DNA of 64,000 nt from Crambe crambe (taxonomy: Eukaryota; Porifera; Demospongiae; Poecilosclerida; Crambeidae), in NCBI GenBank assembly GCA_963924555.1, contig OZ004593.1, positions 124,001 to 188,000 of the forward strand, written 5' to 3'. The position numbers and the translations under genes were made by a program. Of this stretch, positions 1 through 10,348 are shown in pieces; positions within the stretch are counted from its first letter, which is position 1, and each line of letters opens with the position of its first letter. The notes beneath the pieces were generated by a model, which was not told where the DNA came from, searched no databases, and saw only the letters and a program-made list of their open reading frames with translations.

Positions 1-1
1 T

Positions 2-397
<396 letters not shown>

Positions 398-844
398 AGG
401 CTCTGCTATAAAGAACTGGCTTATAGATTGAACAGAATATTTAGAAGTGAACTTTGTATTTACCATTAAAAGTTGCTTGATATTGACACAAAACACAGAG
501 CGCGCGCAGTAGTATTGCAAATTGGAATTAACTTGCTGACACATGATGTACATGTGGCATATCTAGTGTTGACTCACGATAGGTCATTCTTGAGTTCCAC
601 AATCACTTCCTTCCCAACAAGGGATTTAAAGAAAGAGTAGAATAACTGTACAGCGTAAACAGAATAGTTTAATATCGGCTACAGTAAGATTACATAACTT
701 ACAGGCATCCTTGATCCAAAAGACTACGCCTCGAAATAATGCGCACCACTATTTTTCAATTAATGCACACCACGGTATTCTAATTAGTGCACCCCCAATT
801 CTTTGCTGTGCTGTATACAGTCTCTCTTCTCAGTTGAGCTTGTG
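398..844. other. Intergenic: polyubiquitin 3' UTR and PSMB1 upstream region
   Basis: No gene seen. Around 735-800 there are three degenerate copies of a motif like AATTAATGCACACCAC separated by short AT-rich spacers. Similar CACACC-containing motifs recur near 57525 and 63215, so this may be a small dispersed repeat. Confidence 0.5.
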
Positions 845-1804
845 ATGGAGGAATACAGGCCAGTACAGCAGCTAAGATGGTCCCCATATTCTGACAATGG
901 AGGGTAAGAATGCTTTCATAGTCATGTGGTTTCCAAACCAGTGTTTATACATACAGGACAATCCTGGCTATAGCTGGAGAAGACTTTTCCGTTATCGCTT
1001 CAGACATGCGGCTCAGTGAAGGTTTTCAAATCTACACTCGAGACTCTCCTAAGACATACAAGTTGTATGCATAAATATTTAGTCGAAGATTCTGCAGCTA
1101 CTTAAGAGAAATTGGATTTTATCTGCAGGTCCGAAGGGATATTATTAGGGTGTTGTGGTTTCCATGGTGATGCGCTGACAGTGACTAAGAATGTGAAGGC
1201 ACAAATGAAGGTATGTATTAGTTGATGACAAGCCAGGCTCCAAACATACCTCTTCCCCTGCAGATCTATCAACACGAGCACCACAAAGCCATGAGTTGTG
1301 GAGCTGTTGCCCAGCTTTTAGCAACTATGCTCTACCACAGACGCTTTTTCCCTTATTACACATATAACATCCTAGCTGGTTTGGATAGTGAAGGTGCTTC
1401 ATTAATGGTTACTACTCCTCATGCAACTTGAGTGACTTGTTACTATGGTCACAGGCAAGGGTTGTGTCTATAGCTTTGATCCTGTGGGTTCATATGAGAG
1501 GGAGAGCTACAGAGCAGGTGGTTCTGCTTCTTCAATGCTACAGCCGCTACTGGACAACCAGGTTAGTTATGCCAGAATAGTATTTTGCTGCTGTTTAACG
1601 ATATCTTTATGTTAATAGATCGGTTACAAGAACCAGATTGGGGTGGAAAAAGCTCCATTATCCAAAGAGAAGGCAGTTTCATTGATTACAGATGTGTTCA
1701 TGGCTGCAACTGAGAGAGATATCTATACAGGAGATGGACTAAAGATCAGTATAATCACAGCTGCTGGAGTGGAAGAGAGGGAGGTCCCACTTCGCAGGGA
1801 CTAG
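845..1804 (+). CDS. PSMB1: 20S proteasome subunit beta type-1 (beta6)
   Basis: Six exons (845-903, 957-1064, 1129-1210, 1264-1393, 1455-1561, 1619-1804) give a 223-residue protein, close to the human 241. Recognised by [18 protein letters not shown], the CCGFHGD segment, [28 protein letters not shown] and [15 protein letters not shown], all characteristic of PSMB1. It is the beta6 ring subunit, structural in family knowledge rather than one of the three catalytic beta subunits, and assembles in the core particle of the 26S proteasome. All splice junctions are GT/AG and the exon sum is divisible by three. Its stop lies 73 bp from the convergent EDF1 stop. Confidence 0.96.
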
Positions 1805-1877
1805 CTTTACAAATTACATTGGGTATTTTCATTATTCATAAACGAAACAACATAACAGATGATAAGAGATAATTTGA

Positions 1878-2550
1878 TTAATGTTTCTTTGGGCCAAGTG
1901 GCTGACCCATATCTTTGCCTCTCAGCTTGACCTGCACTGCCCGCTCCAACTTGGAGATGATTTGCTGATTGGGGATGGCTCGTCCACACTCGTAATCATT
2001 CACTACTTGGGGCTTCTCATTCACCCTCTAAAAAAAAGAGTCAATGATCATCATCCATCAGATTAGACTGAACCTTAACAACTCACGGTGGCCAGCTCCT
2101 TCTGAGTCCAACCTTTGCCAGTTCGGGCTTGCTGCAGTGCTCGTCCAAAATCCAATGTTACTCTTTCATCTATAAAGAAGGAATGATGGTGAATGCTGAA
2201 GCTTGGCAACAGCTTACATACGGCGTAATTCCTCTGTCTCTCTGTCTAGTTTGGCTGTGTCCTTGGCAGCTGATCTTTGCTTATTCTGAGCTGCTGTAAC
2301 TGCAACACAGCATACATAATTTTTCTATGGATACATTTACTACCAACTAACTCTTTACATTTTTTTGTAGTATCCACTTCTTGCCCTTTCCTTTGAGCCT
2401 GGTTAATAGCCTGAAATAGATACAAATGACAGGCAGGATGGTGTGCTTTAATTGGGAATATATAGGTACTTTTTGAGATTTAGCGTCTGAAGCTCTCTGA
2501 GGTTTTTTTCTCAAGTAGGTTACTTCATCCCAGTCTCCTCCTTCAGCCAT
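1878..2550 (-). CDS. EDF1: Endothelial differentiation-related factor 1 / multiprotein bridging factor 1
   Basis: Five exons on the minus strand (2550-2470, 2410-2359, 2299-2222, 2169-2087, 2027-1878) give 147 residues; human EDF1 has 148. The N-terminal MBF1 region begins [16 protein letters not shown]. Next comes a linker with [20 protein letters not shown], then the Cro/C1-type helix-turn-helix with [18 protein letters not shown] and [11 protein letters not shown]. The C-terminus is LRGKDMGQP...PKKH. In other eukaryotes MBF1/EDF1 is a transcriptional coactivator and a sensor of collided ribosomes. It is head-to-head with DNLZ, with 112 bp between start codons, so they probably share a promoter. 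Confidence 0.96.
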
Positions 2551-2662
2551 TTTTGCTTATGTTCTCGAGAAAGAATAGAGAATTGGTAACTCCTGGGCAC
2601 CTTTGACCCCTCATCAAGAGCCTGTTGGTAAAGGGACGTTGTTTCAGAAAGATCATCATTGC

Positions 2663-3169
2663 ATGGCATTGAGGTTGTTGCTGCAAAAACAGTTCTTGTC
2701 TCGACTGACCAGATGGAGGGTCAGTGTAGCAGCTGCAGACATGAGGCTTCCACACTTTGCTCTTTATCAACATTTCAGAGTGAGTGCCTTCCTCTCAGCC
2801 GATGAACCTAAGCCTGTATCCTCACTACCTGTGGGTAATATTGAGACTCAGATGTACATGGAGTGCACATGCAAAGTCTGCAATCAGAGAATATCGAAGC
2901 ACTTTTCAAAACAGGCGTACAAGAAAGGTGTGGTAGTTATTCGCTGTCCAGGCTGCCAGAATCTCCACCTTATCGCCGATAACTTGGGTTGGTTCAAGGA
3001 TAAAAAAATGTAAAGATATACCACCCACCATACAATGTAAGATTAGATGCATAATGTGCTCTACTTTCATGTCCTCAGCAATGTAGAGGACTTGCTAGCA
3101 TCCAGAGGGGAAACCATCCGGAGAGATTCCAACTCAGTTATAGAGTTCACAACTGACAGTACTAGGTGA
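2663..3169 (+). CDS. DNLZ: DNL-type zinc finger protein (Zim17/HEP1), mitochondrial Hsp70 escort
   Basis: Two exons (2663-3009, 3079-3169) give 145 residues. The N-terminus (MALRLLLQKQFLSRLTRWR) is basic and lacks acidic residues, as a mitochondrial presequence should. The zinc ribbon is present as CKVCNQR and CPGC about 30 residues later, followed by the diagnostic DNLGWF. Splicing at 3009/3079 replaces an in-frame stop at 3011 and continues into NVEDLLASRGETIRR, which matches the family's C-terminal helix, so the spliced form is favoured. In other organisms the protein keeps mitochondrial Hsp70 soluble. The first ATG in frame is used. It is tail-to-tail with the first TilS gene. Confidence 0.93.
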
Positions 3170-3280
3170 TGTATGACCCTCTCTATATTACCAGCAAAAC
3201 CAATACTAGGGCAATCCATTCAGGACATTTTTTTTCAAATGACAATCATATAATCATTTTGTGATTAGGATAGACTGAAA

Positions 3281-4942
3281 CTAAGCATCTGTTTTGAATG
3301 AATCTATAGTGGAGTGGTATGGGTTGATAATAGAGTCAAAAGACAGTAAAGGTTTGAATTTCACTCTGGCTGTCAAACCACGTGTTCGATCGACATATTT
3401 TATATGAGGAATCAATATCACAGTTCCTTCTTCATCGGTGATGACAGGCAGGGATGGTCTGACGTTCACTGGAGGGTCTTTGTTGGAACGACTCACTCTT
3501 ATTCCACACTTTCTCCCCAATGCAATAGTTTCATTATCAAGGCCTCTCACAAAGTACTGCTTATCATTGTGATTAACAGCTCCCGTTGTTGGGAAAAGTT
3601 CAATCTCCCAGCTTTTCATCCAGTGTAACTTTTCTCCCACCTTTACAGGTTCCTGACACCAACTGTTATGTGTTAGCTGAGCTTTGCACACTGCCAAAAT
3701 CTCTGTCTCTTTGGTCGGATACAACAAGCATTTGTGAAGCATGGTTTTACCTTTCAAAGTGGGAAGTTGCGAGATTAGAGTGTCCAGAGCCAGGTAAGGA
3801 ATTGGGCTGTTGTCTCCACTCACAAATTTGAATATTGCTCCAATAGCTCTCCTCAAGACTGGTTTGGGAAGCTCCATCTTCAGTAGCTCAGTTCTATTGA
3901 ATGTCATGTAGCCATATTTGGTATTCAGGCGAGAGATCCGAGTCACCGTGTCAAAGACTACCAATAAATATACCATTCTGAATAAACACAACATATTTCA
4001 TTATTGCTATACCTTGCCTGCTTAAGTCTCTCCGAACATTGCTTAAAGTGAGATGAACTTGCTGCAAGTCTCTGACTAATTGCGAGTCATGAGAGAGAAT
4101 GTGGCGAATGTAGTTCCTTGAATAGTCTAGAGACACGTTTGTGGGGTCTTCAACCCACTCCATTTTCTTCTCACGGCATAGTTCTTGAAGACGCTTTTTT
4201 CGGCAGTTGAGTAGAGGGCGCACAATTTGAACATCAGGGTAGGTAGAATAACAAGACCGCAAATATGTACCTGCCAAGCCATCAATACCACTCCCTCTGG
4301 ACAACCGCATAATGAAGGTTTCTAAGAAAAAAATAAATTACCACCAGGTAAGCTTAGAGGGGAGGGGAAAAGGAAAGGCTTGAATGCACATGCACAACCT
4401 TTGAACTCACTGAGTTAAGTGAGAGCATTACCAATTTGGTCGTCCAGGTGATGACCTGTCATCAAAGTCCTCAAGTTGTATTTCTCACAGAATTCCAGCA
4501 AAGCAGTATACCTCTTTAAACGAGCAGCAGTTTGAATCTTACGACTGGGAATATTTCCTTGCCAGTCTATGTTAACTATGTGATGCTCCACCCCCAGTGC
4601 TGTAGCCAACTTCCCAGTTCTCACAGCCTCTGATGCACTTGTGCTTCGTAATCTGTTAATTAAAGGACACAAGGTCTAGTTGAAGTTGGCATTAGAGCCA
4701 CATACCCATGGTCCACAGTAATCCCCACCACCTTGCTAAAGACCTGTCTTGTCAGCCATAAAAGGGCCAAGCTATCACTACCTCCAGACAGTGCCACGGC
4801 TGCAACACAGCACAAGCCATTATAAAGTACAAAGGTCAAGGTTATCCAGCTCACCTACAGGAGATTGGCTACAGATTTTACTTCTGGCCACTTCTCGTCG
4901 GAAATCTAACAATGATAAGTACCTAGAGCCCATGCTGAGCAT
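3281..4942 (-). CDS. tRNA(Ile)-lysidine synthase, apparently catalytic copy
   Basis: About five exons (the first 4942-4855, the second 4799-4706, the last ending 3281). It shows the bacterial/organellar TilS motifs in order: PP-loop ATP pyrophosphatase loop SGGSDS, then TVDHGLRS, then GHHLDDQIETFIMRLSRGSG, then EDPTN followed by SRNYIRH. A long C-terminal region has VGEKLHWMKSWEIEL and NVRPSLPVI. TilS converts C34 of tRNA-Ile(CAU) to lysidine so that it reads AUA. As far as I recall, demosponge mitochondrial genomes often carry such a tRNA, so mitochondrial action is plausible, but the N-terminus (MLSMGSRYLSLLDFRREVAR) is not a convincing presequence. A second in-frame ATG at 4933 matches the start of the paralogue. 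Introns argue against bacterial contamination. Confidence 0.9.
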
Positions 4943-5001
4943 TCAGTCCACGTGGTCACTTACTTAGCCCCACCCACAAAACCTGCACATATATATACTC
5001 A

Positions 5002-6644
5002 TTAACTTATGGTGGTAGGAACTGAGGGTTCATACGGGTTTATTACTAGGTCTAAGGGTGGGAATGGCTTGAATCTGACTTTGGAAATAAGAACGCTCCT
5101 CTGATGTGGATTCTCCAGTTGGGGAATCAATATGACAGCTCCGTCTTTGTCTGCAATGACAGGAAGACTTGGTCTGACATTCACTGGTGGCAACTGGTCT
5201 CCAAGCACTTTCCTGCCACGTATTCTACATGCTAGGTCATTGTTTTGGAATTCCCTCACAAAATATTGATTATCATCACCACTTTCTATCGTTTGGACAA
5301 GTTCGATCTCCCACCTCTTCATCCAGTGCAATTTCTCTCCCACTCGAATTCTTTCCATCTTTGAGTGTCGTGGTTTAGCTCTACAAATAATCACCAAATC
5401 TGGTTCTTCTGTAGGACACACCAAACAATTCATAATCAATCTGTTAGATTCCAGATAGGGGAGCTGCCAGAGCAGTCCATCCAGCTTAGAGTGAGGTATC
5501 GGCCCCAAATCTCCCCTCGTATACTTGAGCAGAGCTGAAATCGTCCTCCGCAATACTGGTCTTGGTAAATTCATCTTTAGCAGCTTAGTCTTGTTCAGAA
5601 CCATATGCCCAAACTTGGTGTTGAGTCTAGTACAATCTCTCACTGCTTTGAAGACTGCATCAACACACATGGTCAGCCTAATCACTGGTTACTTTATAGA
5701 GAGGAGTAGTTCTTAACACTGACCTATGTCATTCAGATCTCTCCGAACTCTGCTGAGAGTATGCTGGACCTGTTCCAGATCTCCAGCCAGGTCTCGGTCA
5801 CCTGCCAAAACTTGCCGGATGTACAAATGGGGAGACATGTTGCTGGGAGCTTCAGCCAAGTCCATTTTTTCTTGGTGACATATTCCTTGAAGAAGCTCCT
5901 TGTGGCAGTTGAGGAGTGGACGGATGATCTCAATCTCAGGGTAGGCAGCATCAAGAGTCCATGCATAGAGCCCTGGCAAAGCATCAATGCCATTGCCTCT
6001 GCACAATCTGAAAACCATGGTTTCTACAGGAAGTATACATCTACTCATAAGATAGGGGAACAGGATAAGGAGTATACCAATTTGGCTGTCTTTATGATGG
6101 CCAGTCATGAGAGCCTTTAATCTGTGCTTCATGCAGAAGTGTAGCAGAACTTCATACTGTTTTGTACGAATTATATTTTGAAGTTTATACTCATTGTAGT
6201 CAGTGCTGCTTCCTTGCCAGTCTATGTTGACAATGTGATGCTCCACCCCCAGTGAGGTAGCCAATTCTCCTACCCTTGCAGCTTCTGCTGCACTCATGCT
6301 CTGTAATCTAGAGGGTGATAAATGGAAATCCTAGTCCTAGGGTCAAGTAAGAAGTAATGTAGAGGGTGACAAGTGGAAATCCTAGGGTTTTTTTCCAAGC
6401 CAAGCAAGTGGCTTACCCATGGTCCACAGTGATCCCCACTACTTTTCTAAAGACCTGTTTAGCCAGCCACAGAAGAGCCACACTACCACAGCTTCCAGAC
6501 ACTGCCACAGCTGAAACAGAGAGAATAAAAGTAAAGGTCTACCAAGCAGGAGATGAGAAGTGCCTCACCTACAGGAGATTGGCTGCAAATTTTGCTTCTG
6601 GCCACTTCTTGTCTGAAAGCCTCCAACACATACCTAGAACCCAT
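5002..6644 (-). CDS. TilS-like paralogue with eroded catalytic motifs
   Basis: Tandem copy of the preceding gene with the same exon layout and clear similarity throughout (for example SLGVEHHIVNIDWQGS, ICSQSPV, VGEKLHWMK, NVRPSLPVI). Key residues differ. The PP-loop reads SGSCGS instead of SGGxDS, GHHLDDQIET has become GHHKDSQIET, EDPTN has become EAPSN, and SRNYIRH has become PHLYIRQ. Every exon is nevertheless open, with usable GT/AG sites and no visible frameshift, so it looks maintained. It may be a non-catalytic partner or a tRNA-binding protein, or an early pseudogene; the sequence alone cannot decide. Its stop is about 60 bp upstream of the first copy's start. Confidence 0.85.
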
Positions 6645-6748
6645 GACATGTCGACAGTAGCCCCACCCCATGCCGACCCGGCGCGCGCGTTTCCTATTTA
6701 TGCGCACGTGCACACAACAAGCACTTTATTGGTCGGCACAAAGGGTTA

Positions 6749-9700
6749 CTAATAGGGAGGGCCTCTAGCTTGCCCTGGGGGATATCTACGGTCTGAAGGG
6801 CTCTGGGCCATATGGTGACCACTGCGGTTCAAATCTTGTGGATGGTGTTGACCACTGCGGTTCAGATCCTGTGGAAGTAATGAAATAGAATGAATGATTA
6901 GCTATTAGAAATGAATGCATGCTGGTAACTGACATTAGTATAATCGTATTCACACTGGCTAGCAGCTTGTCTGTTGAGCTTGTCCCTCAAATCTTTCTTG
7001 TCCCTTTCCAGAGCTTCTATCTTAGTGTTCTTGTCATCAAGATTTTTCATGGCATCCTCTCGTGCTGATCTCTCTCTAGTAAAGTCCTCAGCATACACTT
7101 TGACCTACATGAAAGATAACATTCCTCCCTTTAAACAGGTGGAGGCAAGCCAATACAGCTGGCATGCGTGTGTTAGCCAGGGGGCCTACGCTTATGAGCA
7201 ATATGAGTAGAGTCCACCACTTCACACACCTGCATGTCCATGATAGATAGCTTCTCTGTAAGAGATTTTCTGTCTTGTACTAATTTCTTATTCCGCTCAG
7301 TCGACTCGTCCAATTCTTTTTTTAGATTTTCCACCTCTACTTGCAATTTGGACAACATATTGAGAGCTGATTGTCTCTTCATCCTGAATTCATCTCTCTC
7401 CTGGGCGATTGTCTTATATTTTTCAGCAAGGCTGTTGTAATCACCAAGTGCTTGGTGTGCCTCATCTCTGAATCCATCACACACCTCTTCTGCCTCCAGT
7501 TTCTCTGTCTCCAGCTTATCCTTTATCTCAGTCAGTTTGAACACTTCTGATTGCAATTCAAACTGCCTCTTCTCCACTACCGCTTTTTCTTCCTTAATTT
7601 GTTTCATTTCAGTCTCTACAGATTCCTTTTCCCTTCGTACATCTTCCATAGTTTCCTGTAACTTCTTCCTACAATGAAATATAAACCATATAACCACTCC
7701 CCTCCTGCCCCACCCTACTCTGGCATAACCCTTTTTTCCTGCCCTATTCATTGACATAACCCCTCCCACCCTATCATTGGCATACCCCTCCCCTCCTGCC
7801 CTACTCACCCTCCCATCCTGTCCAACCTCCTCCCCTTCTGCCCCACCCTACTTATTGGCATAACCCCTCCCTCCTGCTCCGCCCTACTCATCAGCATAAT
7901 CCCTCCCCTACTCATTGGGATAACTCCCTCTCCTCCTGCCCCATCCTACTGACTGACTTACTCATTCTCTTTCTTCTCCTCGTGCAGTCGAGAGTGTTTG
8001 AAACTCATCTCTTGTAAGTGTTTCTCCAGTTGTTCCACTTTAACACTGTAATCCTTCTTGACTTGATCAGAGTTTCTCCGGAGATGGCCAATTTCCTGGT
8101 CTCTGTAGTTGACTATCTGCTCCCATTCATTAGCATCATCTCGAGCCTTCCGCAACTCACTCCGCAAGCGTTGGTTACCATCTTTCACCTCACTCAACTC
8201 AACACTCACCTAGAGTCCATGAAAAATGTTTGCATTTAAATTTTGCAAATAAAGAACTTTGCCACATAAAACATTTGGTGCTGCAGATGAATGTGATCCT
8301 CCTTACCAAGCTTAATTCATTGATTTCACTCTCTTTTAGCCTCAAAGTTTCCTCTAGTGTTGCCCTCTCAGACTCCTTTAGCCTCAAACTTTCCTCTAGT
8401 TTTGCCCTCTCAGACTCCAACTGTATGATATGCAAATAGATAGGATGCCCTCAAGTAAATCATAATCATTACCATCTGTAGTCTCTCGTCTAGCAGTCGG
8501 CTCTTCAACTCCAGCTACACAATAAATATGACATCGCAGTGACCAGTGGACCAAAATACAAACTCTACGAGTGCCACACTCAATTCAACCCTCGCTCAAT
8601 TCAACTCACCTCTCTTTTCTGTGCTTCCATGCTTTCAGATATCTATCATTAGAACAATAAGGAAGTAACACCCACAAATACGTGCAAGTTGAATGGAACA
8701 TACAGTGAGAATTACTGCCATAGGCCATTTATAGGGTCAAAAGGTCAAACACCTGAGCAAGATTTGCTTTGGTCTGGCATCATATTGGCCCATTACACTT
8801 ACAGGTCATTTCAAAAGAGTTTTAATCCTCACTGAACATACCTTCTTATATCTCTGACACTCTTCAAGTGCTTTGCCAAGTTTATTCTCTAACCCTTTCT
8901 GGAAAAGATTTTTGGATTCACTCTTCCTGTCCACCTCTGTTTCTTTAGCTTTTTTCTTGGTTTCCTCCAACTTGGTCTGTAGGCGGCTAATTTCTTCTTC
9001 TTTTTTCTCCAGCTTTTTCTTAGTTTCCTCCAACTCGACTTGCTGACTGGTAACTTCTTCATCATTACACATGTACCCTTCAAGCTCTTTCTTTGTTTCC
9101 TCCAATTCAATTTGGGTGGATTGTAAAGTGCTCCTTGTCAGTTCGAGTTCTTTTTCCTTTCCGAGGCTAGTGTTCTGACTCTCTTCAAACTTTTTCTTGA
9201 CCTCTTCTAACACTCTCTGAGATGTGTGCAGATCATTCATGGTTTGTTCCAGTTCGGCTTCTTTCTGCTGTAAAAGGTTCCTACTTTTCTCCAGTTCTTC
9301 TTGTAAGTCCTGTAAAGCCCCCATTGTCTGCTCTGGTCTTGCATCTGTTGGAGTCATGCTCTCGGGCGAGTAGCTGGACTGCTCATTAGCCCAGTCTTCA
9401 TACTGTCTCAGTTGATCCCACTCATCCAGCTTCTCTTTCAGGACTGTATTCTCTTTCTCCCAGTTGCAACTTGTATCAAGTGCAGTATGCAAGTCATCCT
9501 TCAGCCTTTGATTCTCCTCTTGGATCATCTTCAACTTTTCTTGTAACCGCACAACTTCCTGCTCAGGATCAGGAAGCGATAGGTGCTCCAACTGAGCCGT
9601 TAGCTTCCCAACTTGTGCCTCATGCTGCATTTGCTCCCATTCAAGCTGTTTCTTCAATTCTTCATTCTCTTGTGCAAGACTTTGTAGGTCTCTGGGAAAG

Positions 9701-9975
9701 TCTGACAAGTATTTAGTGTCTCCTCCAGACATTGGCGGAAAAGACATGGAGTTATCTTCAGTGGTAGTTGTCTCAAAGCTATCCTCAAAAACAGTTATGT
9801 TTTGAACACCAGAAGGGGACCCAGTTCTGTTATTGGCTTCCCATACAGAACGAGGATGAGAAGGTGGAGCTTGGTTATTCTCCTCCTCCAATGATGGACC
9901 AGAGGGTGGGACATAGTCCTCAATCAGTGGAGGGTAAGTGGATGTAGTCTCATAGTCCTCCATTTGATCAGACAT
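6749..9975 (-). CDS. Coiled-coil protein with UBAN-type ubiquitin-binding motif (TNIP/optineurin-like)
   Basis: At least eight exons on the minus strand. The first large exon (9975 to about 8840) encodes an acidic, Pro/Ser-rich N-terminus of about 100 residues and then near-continuous heptad coiled coil, with imperfect repeats such as ELEETKKELE and LEETKKKLEK. A small exon near 8420-8305 repeats LRLKESERATLEE. The penultimate exon (about 7110-6940) carries VKVYAEDFTRERSARED, matching the DFxxERxxRE signature of the UBAN domain in NEMO, optineurin and TNIP proteins, which bind linear ubiquitin. The last exon has two copies of DLNRSG and ends in a Pro-rich tail; I see no C-terminal zinc finger. 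It is head-to-head with ACSL. A TNIP-like role in dampening NF-kB-type signalling is inference. Confidence 0.8.
7690..7965 (-). repeat. Intronic minisatellite
   Basis: An intron of the UBAN gene is filled with about six imperfect copies of a 40-50 bp unit containing CTACTCATTGGCATAACC and CCCTCCTGCCC (plus-strand reading). On the gene's sense strand it is G/A-rich, unlike the pyrimidine-rich arrays elsewhere in the window. Confidence 0.8.
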
Positions 9976-10189
9976 CTTGAGACTCTGACAGGATTGAGGG
10001 GAGGGTAAGCACCCTTTCTTTGCAGAATAGCTAGCTATCTACCTCACTCACCTCTCATAAATATCCACAACGCAGAAGCCCTATGCTAGGTTTATAGCTA
10101 GCAACTCACAGAAATTGGGCTCGAAACTGTCCTGGAAAGCGGAAAGTCCCACGGGTAACCCCCCCCGTGACACTGCGATGATGATCTGA

Positions 10190-10198
10190 GCATGCGCA
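10190..10198 (+). promoter_or_regulatory. NRF-1-like motif between the UBAN gene and ACSL
   Basis: Exact GCATGCGCA in the 373-bp space between the divergent UBAN and ACSL start codons, so it may serve a bidirectional promoter. Confidence 0.5.
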
Positions 10199-10348
10199 AA
10201 AATGTTACGTGTGTACGTGTGTATGCGCGCGCAAATAAGTGGGCCGGCTAGGGCTGAGCGAGCAGTCACTCATAGCATAGTCTATAAGTTACTAACCTTT
10301 ATTCAGAATTTAAAGTGCACACTCTTCCGGTGGTTGATGAAGTAAGAG

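Noticed and set aside
3008-3013. In-frame stop ending DNLZ early
   Set aside because: A GTAAAG donor at 3010 and an acceptor at 3078 restore the frame into the family's conserved C-terminal helix, so the stop is intronic.
6815-6865. tRNA B-box-like GGTTCAAATC
   Set aside because: It lies in the last coding exon of the UBAN gene, in a duplicated DLNRSG segment; no A box or cloverleaf is visible.
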